Part shown: positions 11,994-23,150 of the stretch, in pieces
Layout: each line of letters starts with the position of its first letter
How positions within the stretch are numbered: the stretch's first letter is position 1
Source: Sparassis latifolia
Taxonomy: Eukaryota; Basidiomycota; Agaricomycetes; Polyporales; Sparassidaceae
Assembly: GCA_018466975.1 (NCBI GenBank)
Contig: CM031562.1
Span: forward strand, 682,001-746,000
DNA length: 64,000 nt
Direction: 5' to 3'
Program-made: the position numbers and the translations under genes
The notes under the pieces: generated by a model
Seen by the model: the letters and a program-made list of their open reading frames with translations, nothing else
Told to the model about the DNA's origin: nothing
Database searches by the model: none

Positions 11994-13861
11994 ATCAGGA
12001 AGGGGGATGGTATGACATTCTCTGCGAAAGACGCAGGACAGGTTTTATTATCCTGATGCCCTTGCCAGGACTAGTGCGGGGCATGGTTGTTCCTCTGAGT
12101 AAGCACGACAGCGGGCTGACTGTGTAAAATCCAGCGATCGTCGGGCCGTAGGCATGTCAACTTTATTCGGCAGGCGGCGCTCCCATACATGGAAGGTGAG
12201 TATGTTGGACTTATCTCAGAGTGATGCGCTGACCACTCGAGCCACGGATCAAATTATAGCCTCGCTACAGGAGTAGTAAGCAACAGAAATTTAGTGATGT
12301 GAGGCATCTCGTTCGACCCACTGTCTCAGCGTCCCCCACATACCACCTAGTTCCGGAAGATCCCTCAGGCTCACGGGAGCCTGAATGACAAACAAAATGT
12401 TTGGGAGACGTGGAGCCCGATCCCTGTTCGAACGATGATAAGTTAAGAGAGTGCAATGACGCTGGCATGACAGTGCAGGATAGAGCTGCAAATCGACGGA
12501 AGACGTACAAAGAGATCGGCGTTTGAGACTTAGGTCCTGGAACTACGTGGATATCAGTGGAGAGTACGACGTGATTGCCTCCTGTAATACCAGGTTCCGC
12601 GACCTCTTCCCATGCTTGAGCTCCTTGCGAGCTTTCCTCGCTCTAGATATTTTGCTCAGCAACATTGCCTCTGCTCCACAGTTCTTCCACCTCCGCCCTA
12701 TGCTCCTCAGCCAGCTTCACCAGGCCGCTTCTGCACGTGCTTCACTCTTCTTGTGAGGAATTCTCGATTTTCAGCTTGGGGCCAGAGAACCAGTGTCGGC
12801 TCTTTCTCACCCGGAGTCAAATCAGGTAACCTTGGAATGGTAGCCATTGCGTAGAGATTCCACTGGCATTGACCACTGGCAGCATCTTGAGCAGTGAGCA
12901 CCACTACATGGTTTGGAGGTACCCAAACGCGCTACGAATATACTAGGTGAGGGGATTAACGACTCGACGCAGTATCTTCCAGGTGACAACACGTACAGCA
13001 GAAGACACGGCTCGGTAGAATCTTCTGGCAGAGTAAAATCGTAAGTTATACACTGTACCCCCGGTCCTCTTCTACTCTAACTCAGATTGAAGACTGCTTG
13101 GGTTCTGACAAGCTTGCTCCTAGAAAACAGATGACAAAGGTACAGACGAGAAAGGAAACTAAGTCGGAGGGATATACATAAGGCGAGGCGAGTTTCTCGA
13201 TATGGTAAGAATGAAAACTTTGGAGGCTTGTTCGCGATATACGTATTTGCTAAGTCGCCGCTAGTGACGATGCTGCACATTATTTCGGTAAACTGGAGTT
13301 AGAGCAGAGGAAGCACTGGAGGGTCTAGCAGAGCGCTGTACTACTATCGTTGACCTGAATATGCCAAATGACCCAGAAGTGCCATATTCTTTTCCATGGC
13401 TCAAATCTCACTTGATTCCTTTGAAATTACAGTTGTAGAAGCCTGTGTACCTACTCTTGATGTGTCAATTCTTCGGAAAGCATGTGTGGCCTGCAGGCTG
13501 TATCCCAGAAAAATCACGACTGTAGGACTGTAGTTGGCTGGCGCCACACAGCGGCACCTCTCCAGGATGTTCAACATAGCTCAGAAAAATCAAGAAAAAT
13601 CACCTATCATGTTCTACATACCATAGAAACACTATGTGGGGTGCCGGAGACTATCGTGCTAGGCATCGTGCAGCGGGACCAGAAATGCCAAAATTTGGCA
13701 TATCCGGGCCAACAATAGTAATTGGGCTTCCGTATACGCACGGCAGCCGCTTAATTACATACCTCAAGAAACACAAATCCCCAGCTCGTCACTGATTAGA
13801 AAACAGATAGCTATTAAGATATTGCACCTGACAAGAGAGATACAAGGACAAAGATCCACAT
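11994..13861. other. intergenic, no gene recognised
   Basis: Contains the MFS promoter and, downstream of the GRWAG gene, only short open frames. A perfect 8-bp hairpin (TCAGGCTC / GAGCCTGA, loop ACGG) lies at 12365-12384. A tRNA-like A-box occurs on the minus strand near 12215-12250 without a matching T-arm. Confidence 0.4.
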
Positions 13862-14802
13862 TCACTCGACAGGTCCATCTGACCTCAACCCGGTGCGTGT
13901 GCGTTGCCGATATTTCACGTCCCAGAAAGTCTTAACCTTAGCAAAGGCTTCCTCGCTGATGTCTTTCCAGGGTTTTCCATCAGGGCCCGGTTGGGGAATG
14001 GCCGCCTCTACAGCAATGCGGTTGCCGGCCCACCTTCCTCGACCGAGGCTGGCGTCGTACCGCTTCTTTGAATCAGTCCAACATATAAGCAAGATGAGGA
14101 CGTGACCAAGCCCGAAGCACTTCCTGTCTGCGAGCGCAGCGGGAATGTCATCTAAGCGGACGTATTCTTTCTGGTCGAGGTTGCAGAGTACCCAGTCGCA
14201 GGCAGGCTGGTTGGGATTGTCGTTTTCCTGGAGCGCGGATGACTGTCCGAAGCGACTGACGAACTGATCTTCAACCTGGTACAGATCAACATAGTACTTT
14301 TGAACGCGGTCATACAGGTCGACCTCCGTCCCTCTGTTAGAGAGCACAGACACAGGAAGTTCACCGGCCGACGAGTCCTTGCCAATCATGATGAGCCGCT
14401 CGCCAGCCCATCGCCCCGCGAATGCCTTGACGTGGTTACGGATACGCTCCGGTTCGTCTTTGATCTCAGGTGGGCAGAGCATCTGCGGCAGTCCGGGCGC
14501 CTGGTAGGTGCCACCCAAGCTGTCCTGGGGTATGACCCAATAAAAATTGTCAACATAGTTACAATGGAGAAGACAGGAACACGCACGACGACAGGATGGT
14601 TAAACTGCCTGTTCCGCGGCACTGTCATGAGTGCAGTGAGGGATGCGTCAATACCCGCATGGAAAAGTGTTTCTCTTATTGGGCCACAGCTCGTTGAGTA
14701 CGTTTCCTCACGGTCGATATTTGCGCTAAAGGTAGAGACTCATATCAAGTTGATACAGTAATAGGAATCTAGCACTCACAGGTAAAAGGATTGTTCAGAC
14801 AT
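13862..14802 (-). CDS. GRWAG-motif protein, full length
   Basis: Splicing three exons gives a complete protein of about 275 residues. Exon 1 starts at ATG 14802 (MSEQSFYL, GTGAGT donor), exon 2 reads ANIDRETYSTSCGPIRETLF and MTVPRNRQFNHPVV, and exon 3 begins DSLGGTYQAPGLPQ and ends at TGA 13864-13862. The family's two GRWAG motifs are both present: AGRWAGERLIMIG in the N-terminal half and GRGRWAGNRI in the C-terminal half. Between them are WVLCN, EYVRLDD and GLGHVLILLICWTD. No signal peptide or membrane helix. This is an uncharacterised Agaricomycete family; the partial gene at the left edge is a paralogue. The duplicated GRWAG motif suggests two structurally similar halves. Function unknown. 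Confidence 0.75.
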
Positions 14803-15623
14803 GGCGGTTCGAAGGAAGAGTGTAACAGTTTGTGAATGATGGAGATGCTCTACCTCTGAAGACTTTATACCTCGCGTACACGAGGCAGCTTGGCCAACGA
14901 AGGCCTTGTTTTGTGCAGACAATAATACAATGGGACAGCCTTCTCCCGCGGTCCAGGCTGAGCGCACTGTTACTCAGGTTTCACCATTGCCACAAAGAAC
15001 AGAAGAAGTCACGAGTGGAAGGAGAGGTCCAGGTAAAATGCCGGTCAACTTGGGTCAAGCCCCAACGCGCTTGCGGCCGTCCCTGCTCCCGAAACTCCGC
15101 ATTCAGAAGCCACCGTCAGCTCCGTCCGAAGCTGTAGCATGTGCAATGCACCTGGCCTAGCAATGGCTAACGGGCGATTGAATCAGATTGGAATATCGCA
15201 AATTCCCCACAAGTGCGCATCACGGCATCTGCTTTTGATGGAGACAACAACAAGCCACAAGGCAGAGACAAAATAATGTCGTTGTCAAGGATCCTTCGCG
15301 CGTTGAGGCAACGCGGTGAGGAAGGTCCCAGGCGATTCAGTTATCGACGTGTACACACGTCAACATTCTCAAGTTCGACCTCCCGAGCAAGTCGTCAAGC
15401 CATCCACGACTGAAACCAGTCCTCTCAACTCTCGGAGGTCTCGGAGGTCGCCCCATTGCAGTTTTCTCCGGGTACAACAAGGCCACCTAGTCATGCCGAC
15501 AGAGACCAGAGCTGAGTGCCGAGCCCTCGCGAGCCTAGCGCTGTGTCGAATCGAGTAAACTAGGCCAGTGCTCGCTTTAGAGTCCGAGAACGCACCAACA
15601 GAGCAGAGAAGACTGAGAAACAG
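14803..15623. other. intergenic, nothing recognised
   Basis: Promoter side of the GRWAG gene. Only short, unsupported open frames on both strands. Confidence 0.4.
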
Positions 15624-16281
15624 ATGACCACTGCCACGGAAGCACGATTCAGCAGCACGCGCCGATGGTTCCCCAAACGGTCTAGATCACGGTGGAAACA
15701 CTTGGGCGTCGAAGGCGATAGCTTTGGAAGGTAACAGGTGCAAACAACCGCCGTGCGTCGATTTTGAACACATACTAATGGTTTCTCTCCTGGAATAGGC
15801 GTTCTTCTGCTGCATGGTTACAGCGTGCTCTTTAAATACCTTTTCTGTGCTTTGCCGTTCCCAATATCGTCGCCCTGACGCACTTCCCGTTCTCCGTTGG
15901 TCCCATACAGAGGATGTTGTTATAACCGTAGAGGACTTTGGAATCATCGAGAAGATGCCAGAGGCCGCTACGAATTATAGTAAAGCTAGGGTGATCAGGC
16001 TAATCATAGCTGCCACGGAGCCTTTGTGGACATACTACACAGCAATCAAACGCGGATTTGATGACTGTGCCATGAAGCTGCAGACATCTGGTTGGTGTTT
16101 CCAATGCGCCGGAATCTGTTACCAGCGATGGCAGTCTGTCATTACAGGTGCGCTACCGCTTGACAGGAAAGGACGAACATGGATGAACAGGCCTATTCGA
16201 ATGCTTGGAGGTAGACGTGTTACGTCATCAGGTCCTCTACCTTCGGGTCATACCTCGAGGGCCGTCGTCAGGGTGGGTTAG
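15624..16281 (+). CDS. possible spliced short ORF, unrecognised
   Basis: An ATG at 15624 opens a frame (MTTATEARFSS...) that meets a good-looking intron at about 15731-15803. The intron has a GTAACA donor, an ACTAAT branch-type sequence and a pyrimidine-rich TAG acceptor. The spliced frame stops shortly after the acceptor. A separate 155-residue frame (15814-16281, EDVVITVEDFGIIEKM...) continues downstream. Neither resembles a family I know. This may be a real small gene, an exon of a decayed gene or chance. Confidence 0.2.
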
Positions 16282-16903
16282 GGCGGTACGTTGACTGCCT
16301 GAACCGACATCTAGAGAAGCTTTGCACGACCGCCGCACAAGAGACCATTACCAATTAGTCAGGGGAAGGAATCCCCGATTTAACATTGAAGAACACTGTC
16401 CGAGAATTTACCAAGGTTCAGTGCCATGGGAATGCGGGCAGTTCGCCAGTCGGTTGGAGGATTTCATGCAGGATATAGACGCAAGTATCAACGCCTCTTT
16501 GTCAAAGGTACGATACACTGGTATTGCTGGTACTCGAGACGCGCCAAGTTATTGACCGTGGACAGGTTATACTCGAACAGGTGCACTTGATCTGAAGACT
16601 GAATTGCTATGGATATGTGACATCTGGAAGCAGTCGGCGATATGCATTGGATCTCTCCCGGACAATGTATCTCATGATAATGATCATTCGAAATTTGATT
16701 TAGGGTATTTGATTGTCTATATCCCAAATTATAAGAGGGTACATTCCACATGCAAGTAGACCAAAGTCCGAGCCGTTCTATGGGTATGACCATGAGGAAA
16801 AGACCTTGATGCTGCCAAAAAAAAACGAAAACAACAAACCAAGCCGTGAATCTACAGAACGTCCAACATATGGCAACATGAAATCCGACCAATGCACGGC
16901 TCT
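16282..16903. other. intergenic, nothing recognised
   Basis: AT-rich with an A-run near 16820. No supported gene; probable 3' flank of the secreted-protein gene. Confidence 0.4.
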
Positions 16904-18808
16904 CTACCTGTACAAGTCATCCCAAGTATCTCGCCGACCCGGACCGGGCCAGCGCTCCATAGGAACCAAGCTCACGCACTGGGGCTTCCAAGAGGACGGG
17001 TCGTCTTCATTGGTTGAATTTCCACGAGGCCAATTACCCCACCTTACAACAGGCCACAGGGGCATCGTACAGACGCTCTGACGAGATGAAAAACTATCAG
17101 CGTGAACGGCTGGAAGAAAGGTTCTATAGCGAGACTCACATCCCGCGGGCAGACTTCCTCGCACCGCATCCACTCTGTCCAGTCCAGCCAGTCCATAAGT
17201 GCGGCAATTCTCGTCTCCCAATTCTGCAAAAGTACTTGCGCCTCCTCGAGTTCCAGTTTATCGTCGGCACCCATGCTTTCCACGAAAAGCGTGCCAAAAT
17301 CAGTACATAATCGCTCCTGTATGGTCTCGATGCTGATCTGCAGAAGCTCTTCCTGAGACGTCATACAAAGATGTGGATTATAATGGAGGAAACCCGTCGC
17401 GCTGTATGTACAGCGCTGAAGTGCTGTCGTGTTGACCCTGTAAGGAAGAGGCCAGTGTGGAAATAGTAGTGACGATGGAGACAACTTCATCTCGAAAAAG
17501 AGTGTCCATGCGGATACATTAGGTGTTGAACCTGTGTCCATGTACGGGTTCAGTGGACTGTAAGCCAGCCGGCGGACCGTTGCAAGTGCCTGCGTTGTAT
17601 TTGATGTCTGCCAACGCCCGCCATCCATCTCAGCCGTCGTATTTCCGAGGAACTCGTGCAGCTGGTCAATCCTGTCCGCCCACTCCTCAACGATATCCCG
17701 CGCAAGCGCAGCCCAGTCCATTCCCGTGCCGAATGGCCAGCCATTCCTCCACCCTGGGCGCCGCAGCACCTCGTCTAACTCGTGGATTACAGAGTGTGCA
17801 TCGGCTTCTGACACGTTCGGCCAGATGCGGTGCTGCCGCATGTGCTGTCCCACCCGCGACGGTACGAGGCTGTGCAGGCGCGGATGGTAGAATGTCACGA
17901 AGGTCGAATAGTCGAGTGATACGTGCGGCTGCGGGAAGACAGAGCGATGGTTCGCTGCACGGAGCCATTCGTTGGATGCTGAAAGAGATAGGGGAGGTAG
18001 CTGTCCCCATGGTCCTCCAGGGCGTCGTCGATCCGAACCTGGTCCACCACGACCTGTTCCGGGTTCGCGGCCGGGTCTGTCAGGGCCAGGGCCAGGAGCA
18101 GGAGCAGGAGGGACCCAAGGAGTAGAGGGAGGCGTCCCCGGAGGTGTGATGTTCAGGTGGCTTACAAGTTGTATCGCCGGCGAATTGAAGTCGCACCACA
18201 GCACCTCACTGACTTCAGTCAGCAGTGAGGTAGCAGCATTGTCGAAGATGACAAGTCACTCACAAGCCGGCGTTCATCCGCACGATGCCTTCCACGCCAC
18301 GCGGAATAGCCCACTTGCACAGCTTGTCTGCGCGAGTGTATTCGTCCCACCAGACAATGCTATCCGGCTCTCCGTTCTGGCCTTTACCAGCGATAAGGAC
18401 TTCCTGGGTGTCGAGCCAACCTGTACCACTCAGCGACGCGCTCATTCCGTCAAAATAGACGATCTTCGTGGGACGTATGTTCCTGTACGTGAGCATATAC
18501 GTCTGTCCGCCACGTCCGGCCATGATTCCGTAGCTCATCTCGGCATCGAACGCGAACCACTCCGGAGATGGTGGAAGATTGGCATCCTTCCTGGCATGGT
18601 ACAGAAGTGTGAATGGCTCCAGTACTCCAGTAATAATCGTATGGCCATTAGCATGGTACGTGTTAGGCCATTGCGCCAAGAGAGACGCTAGCGAGTTGAA
18701 AATAAATGGCGCAGTGGAGTTATCGACGGGTCCTGGGACAGAAAGGGCATGCTGTGTGGTCAGCACACAGACAGGAAGAACCAATGCAATTATGAACGGG
18801 ATGAGCAT
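16904..18808 (-). CDS. large secreted protein of an uncharacterised basidiomycete family
   Basis: Three exons. Exon 1 (from ATG 18808) begins with a signal peptide (MLIPFIIALVLPVCVL), then WPNTYHANGHTI, TLLYHARKD, EWFAFDAEMSYGIM, LTYRNIRPTKIVYFDG and LDTQEVLI, ending MNAGF. The intron has a GTGAGT donor and a TCAG acceptor. Exon 2 continues EVLWCDFNSPAIQLVSHLNI, then a Pro/Gly-rich low-complexity linker (about residues 200-260), FSPQ-like and FYHPRLHSLVPSR segments, and a long helical part. A second intron after EEVCPRD leads to SVCTMPLWPVVRWGNWPRG, with the stop at 16904. Total about 570 residues, with several N-glycosylation sites (NTT, NVT, NNT types). I recognise the family from Agaricomycete genomes, where it is annotated only as hypothetical. 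Extracellular location is inferred from the signal peptide. No known catalytic motif. Confidence 0.7.
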
Positions 18809-19345
18809 CGCAGGATGCTGACGAGCTCGGAGGACGTACTAGAGCTGTCGTCACGGTCCGCAGTTGGTCCGCAGCCTCGGAATGTGATACCGTTGTAGAG
18901 TATGGGCGTCAAGGCTATTAGCCTCGGAATATAACATGTGCAAACAAACTTCGCCGTCTAGTCCGTCTTTTCTCTTGTGTTTCTACTTGCTGCAGACGTT
19001 CAGTAGTATACAAATCATAACATGCGGCCAGTAAGAGACTTCACGGTGAGCATTTAGCTTCAAATGGTTCGAGATGATTTGAGGCCAAAGTACAATAACT
19101 TGTGTCCATACAATGAAAAAAGTCATCTAACCGAAATGCTCGCCTTGAAAAAATGTGATGGTGATATAAGTAGTGGAAGTAGAGAAGACAGAATTGATGA
19201 CATGTCTAGGTATATCGTTCAGCGAGCTCCTGGTGCAACTCACCATGTTTCATCCAGGCAAAATTCGGCGCTTTCATGGCGTTCCGCTTCAGTGGTATGC
19301 GGGTTATGTCCATTCAAGCTCCGTCTGCCGATGAAATCACAATTT
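18809..19345. other. intergenic, nothing recognised
   Basis: Promoter of the secreted-protein gene and 3' flank of the BTB gene. Short frames only. Confidence 0.4.
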
Positions 19346-20959
19346 TCAACTGTGCTGCATACATGTGCAACACGGGCTCACCATGGATACCGCACTGCTA
19401 AATTGTTGTGTCAGATAGTGACTAAATTGCAGCATAAGGAGTACAGCGTCCGATGACCGGCAGCCTCCGCATGCATCTGAAACCGTAAGTCGCTTGAATG
19501 CGGACTCGACAGCGCCAGTAGTGACATCGATGCTGAGATGGAACGGATCGTGGGCCTTCACATCGCCAATTTTCTGATCGCGAAGACAGCGGAAGTACGG
19601 TGTGCACCAGCACGGCAAGGATTGTCCCTGACCGTTATTGATACTCCTGGTGGTGCACTGTTTCCGAAGTCTGGTGCGCCATTCCACAGATATCCACTGA
19701 CCATCACTGGTGTACCGATCGACGACTTCGCGGTGCACCCGATGATACTGTATAAGACGGTAGTACTGCCCAGCAGAAATGTCCTCCATCTCCGCATGAT
19801 AGATCTCCAAGTCGTCATCATCCAGGCGCAGAATACGCTTGGCTCCTTCTTTGGCCAGGGCCGTAAGGCCGAACTGACATGCGATGAGATAAACCTTCAT
19901 GGGTTCCGCATTTTGAGCGAGTAATCTAGCAGACAATAGCTGCACGGCCTTGTTTATCCGGTATTTCTGCGCAGCAGCAAGTAGCGTCACCAACTCTTGC
20001 ACGTCCTCCAAATCCGGCTCGAGGAAGTTAGGGTAAAATAGCTGCAACAGAATTGATATCGTCCCGCCCTTCTCCTCCAGCACCGCAACAGGGAGGTCTG
20101 CATCAGACCTGTCCGTCGCAGTGTGATGGGCAGATACTGCCTGGAAAATCTTCTGCGTAAGGACAGGAGATGCCATTTCTACAACGATTCGGTGGACATG
20201 GAAGTCGACCGGGACATGATCTGAAGAACGAAGAATGAAGTCTGCATTCGAGAAGTCTGCATTCGACATAGTGAAGGGATGCGAGAGGGTATTTGTGCTG
20301 GCGTTATCCGGCTCCGCACCATCCGTCGTCGGCACGCTGCTGTTAGCGGAATTGTCGCTGTGACGTCGCGGCTGACAGAGATAATCAGTGTATGTTTTGC
20401 CCTTCTTCATGGCTCTGCAATAGAGGAGAAGGCGGTTGTATGCTCCCGCGCTGATATCCTCCATCTCCGGAGAATACCTGGAACAGAGTCCATGCACATA
20501 AACCCCCTTGGCCGCTGCCAAAGCAACCTCCTCCGATTCATGTCGATAGGCGATGGCATATACCTGCAGAGGTTTGGCCCCAGCGAATTCCTTTAGTCGC
20601 GCCACCAAAAGTTCTGTGGCTTCCTCCATATCGTATTTCGTCGCAGCGACCAATGTATCGCGCACGGCCTCGGGTGACGTGATAATTGGATCTCTCACTG
20701 GATAACACAGTCGAAAGAGGTTCTCGAGGGTGGTGCTGTGCTCCGTGAGATGGACGACGGGAAGTCCATCGAATACCTCATCTCCCCTAACTGCGTCGGA
20801 GGAGTCGTGCTGCGGCTGGGGCGAACCAAACATATGCTCGAAGACCGACGATGCCTCAGCCAAAATGTTCTTGTGAACTCGGAATGCAATGTCGTCCGCG
20901 GAAGCTACGACCAAGTCTGCGGACGGTTTCTGAAACGGATGGTTGCCGTAAGCGAGCAT
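19346..20959 (-). CDS. tandem BTB/POZ domain protein
   Basis: One uninterrupted frame of 537 codons from ATG 20959. It has two consecutive BTB folds. The first (about residues 10-180) has ADLVVASADDIAFRVHKNIL, VFEHMFGSPQ, LPVVHLTEHS, LRLCYP-like and ATKYDMEEATELL. The second (about 235-410) has ADFILRSSDHVPVDFHVHR, PVLTQKIFQA, DLPVAVLEEKGGTISILLQ, LFYPNF and AAQKYRINKAVQLLSARL. The pattern LP-V-LTE/EEK followed by a -R-CYP / -LFYP- motif is typical of Agaricomycete BTB proteins. A short linker with a PTTDGAEPDNAST stretch joins them. BTB domains usually mediate dimerisation or Cullin-3 adaptor function; no MATH, BACK or Kelch domain is visible. The cysteine-rich C-terminus past residue 430 could be affected by an unrecognised intron. 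Its start lies about 230 bp from the divergent aminopeptidase gene. Confidence 0.8.
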   Translation of the reverse strand: MLAYGNHPFQKPSADLVVASADDIAFRVHKNILAEASSVFEHMFGSPQPQHDSSDAVRGDEVFDGLPVVHLTEHSTTLENLFRLCYPVRDPIITSPEAVRDTLVAATKYDMEEATELLVARLKEFAGAKPLQVYAIAYRHESEEVALAAAKGVYVHGLCSRYSPEMEDISAGAYNRLLLYCRAMKKGKTYTDYLCQPRRHSDNSANSSVPTTDGAEPDNASTNTLSHPFTMSNADFSNADFILRSSDHVPVDFHVHRIVVEMASPVLTQKIFQAVSAHHTATDRSDADLPVAVLEEKGGTISILLQLFYPNFLEPDLEDVQELVTLLAAAQKYRINKAVQLLSARLLAQNAEPMKVYLIACQFGLTALAKEGAKRILRLDDDDLEIYHAEMEDISAGQYYRLIQYHRVHREVVDRYTSDGQWISVEWRTRLRKQCTTRSINNGQGQSLPCWCTPYFRCLRDQKIGDVKAHDPFHLSIDVTTGAVESAFKRLTVSDACGGCRSSDAVLLMLQFSHYLTQQFSSAVSMVSPCCTCMQHS

Positions 20960-21189
20960 GAGAAAAACTTGACCGTTCGATACGTGGAGATGACCGGGTA
21001 GGCCTCGATATATGTGCCAATGTCCGTGGGCAAGCTCGAACTTGAAAGTGCGTCTAATCAGAGTCCGGCGTCGCGTCGAAGCTATGCGGCAAACAACTCA
21101 GTGTCATGTGACCTTATTAACCGAATTGGGATGACTTGAAGCCTCAGGGCAGCCCGCAGCCTGAAAGTCACTGTTGTTTCTGCCGCACC
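20960..21189. promoter_or_regulatory. short divergent promoter between BTB and M28 peptidase genes
   Basis: About 230 bp separate the two start codons, so both promoters must share this stretch. No convincing TATA box pair was identified. Confidence 0.45.
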
Positions 21190-23150
21190 ATGAAGACTTT
21201 GGCTCTTCTCTCTTTTGTGACTCTGTCTGTTGCGTCTGTCTTGTTCAACGGAGATGCACAAGTCCCTCTGGGGGGCCTACCTCTCTCGTATCCAGGTTTC
21301 GACCTGGATTTGAACGAGTTGCGCTGGGTGCAGCTAGAAGGACACGAGCCAGTGTTGATAACAGAGCTTGACAAGGTTAATTTGCAGAGTGATTTTGACT
21401 TTGACACGTCTAATTTTTTTGTCCAGATCAACTTGAAGGCTCAAGGAGTCCGGTTCTTCGACGTGTACGAGTCCAGCTACGATGACGCGTCGTTCACTAA
21501 TTCGATGTGACAGCACTGAGACTCCGGACCTTGGATTTTCCGCTCATCTGAGGCTCGCCAATCAGCGTGAGCCCAAACCAAATTGGCTTACTCTTACTTT
21601 TTGATGCAGCATTGCAGTTACTTTCTCTGAGCCTCAGTACGCGGAGAAGGTGAACCCCATCTTGAAGACACTTTCCACCAATCATCTTGAGGAAACATTG
21701 CGCAAGTTTAGCAGCTTCCGCACGCGTTGTATGTGATATCCTGTTACATTTTTGAGTTTATGCTGATTGAAATATTAGACTACCGTAGTGAGGTACTGTA
21801 ACAGCCTTCGACAACGTGTTTAGGCTCTAAATGTCCCGCAGACTGGAAGAGAGAGCCAGCAATGGCTTTTGTCCAAAATATCTGAGGTTTGCTGCATCGT
21901 AATTCACTCCTGTGTACTCTATTTATGGGCACTATTTGTTAGATCACGGCGGATTATGCACCTGGCTATCTGCAGGATCTGATTTCTATCAAGGAGTTTA
22001 CACATAGTTGGATTCAGAAGTCAATCGTTAGTTTTTCGAGATAAAACACATGGTCGGTGTGGAGACTAATGCCACATCAGATTGTGAGGATCAACGGCTC
22101 TTCTCCCACCGACGATGGTGTGGTCATCGTTGGCGCTCATTTAGACAGGTAAGAAGAATCTTCGTTAATGTGCATTTGCTGAATCTGAACCGCGGCCTTC
22201 CTAGTACAAATATGTGGCCCTTCCTACCTGCACCAGGTATGCAATTTCCCCGTGTTAGTATGAGCATCATCGTGTCTAACCGTGATGTAGGCGCAGATGA
22301 CGACGGTTCTGGATCGATGAGCATTCTCGAGGCCTACCGTGGTTTGCTTACGGCTAACTTCACTCCCACGCGCTCTGTCGAGTTCCAGTGGTACTCGGCG
22401 GAGGTACTGCATCTCATTCATACCAGGTTTGAGGCGTCTGACGGTGTTTGTGGCAACAGGAAGGAGGACTTCTGGGATCCCAAGCAATTGCTCAAGATTA
22501 TGAACGGCGATCTGTCAACGTCACTGCAATGAGCCACGTGAGAACCTTCAATGAAAGTGATACCTCCGCCTCTTGACATCCGATTGTAGTATGACATGAC
22601 AGCTTGGGTAAAGCGTGGCACCCGGGAAGAAGTCGGAATTCTGACAGATTTCACTACTCCAGCGTTAGTCTTGTACCATTTTGAGGAGATCCGATCCTGA
22701 TGACGACTGCACAGATTGACGGAGTTCCAGAAGAAGCTGGTAGACACATACCTTGACATTCCGTATGTCGAGACACAGTGTGGCTACGCATGCAGCGACC
22801 AGTAAGAGCTCGTTGATTTCTGGCGACGACGGCGCGATTGACTATTCACAGTGCTTCATTCCTCAAAGCCGGATATCCTGTCGTGTGCAGCTTTGGTGCG
22901 TGTTCGATTACTGCCATTTCCCTGGTTCCGATCTAACGGTGTTTCGCAGAGAGCGCGTTTGAGAACAGCAATCAGAACATTCACAGCACCAACGAGTGAG
23001 AATCTCCTCTTTCGATGGTGCTGCAAGTACTATGCTGATTTCTGTTTCAGCCGCATAGATATCTCTGACGAGTTCAGCTTCACCCACATGCTAGAGTTCT
23101 CCAAGCTTGCAGTGGCGTTTGCGGTTGAGCAGGGTGGGTGGTCGGAGTAG
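21190..23150 (+). CDS. secreted M28-family zinc aminopeptidase
   Basis: The ATG at 21190 gives a signal peptide ([18 protein letters not shown]) and a propeptide-like region. Splicing many short introns yields [29 protein letters not shown], the [20 protein letters not shown] block typical of fungal leucine aminopeptidases, and [20 protein letters not shown]. The zinc/catalytic residues follow: GAHLDS (His, Asp), [10 protein letters not shown] (bridging Asp), SAEEGGLLGS (catalytic Glu and zinc Glu), MSHYDM (Asp) and [10 protein letters not shown] (final His). The C-terminus GGWSE ends at TAG 23148. All M28 ligands are present, so it should be active. It removes N-terminal residues, preferentially leucine-like, from peptides outside the cell. 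Length about 390 residues, normal for the family. Confidence 0.9.

Noticed and set aside
12190..12262. tRNA-like sequence on the minus strand (TGGCTCGAGTGGTCAGCGC)
   Set aside because: It has a plausible A-box/D-arm, but no anticodon stem pairs and no GTTCRANNC T-arm follows at tRNA distance. At most a fragment.
12365..12384. perfect 8-bp hairpin as terminator or RNA element
   Set aside because: A single short hairpin with no adjacent gene end or U-tract. Not meaningful by itself in a fungal genome.
17523..18691. long plus-strand open frames over the secreted-protein gene
   Set aside because: They are antisense shadows of a well-supported spliced gene in a GC-rich stretch and have no family resemblance.
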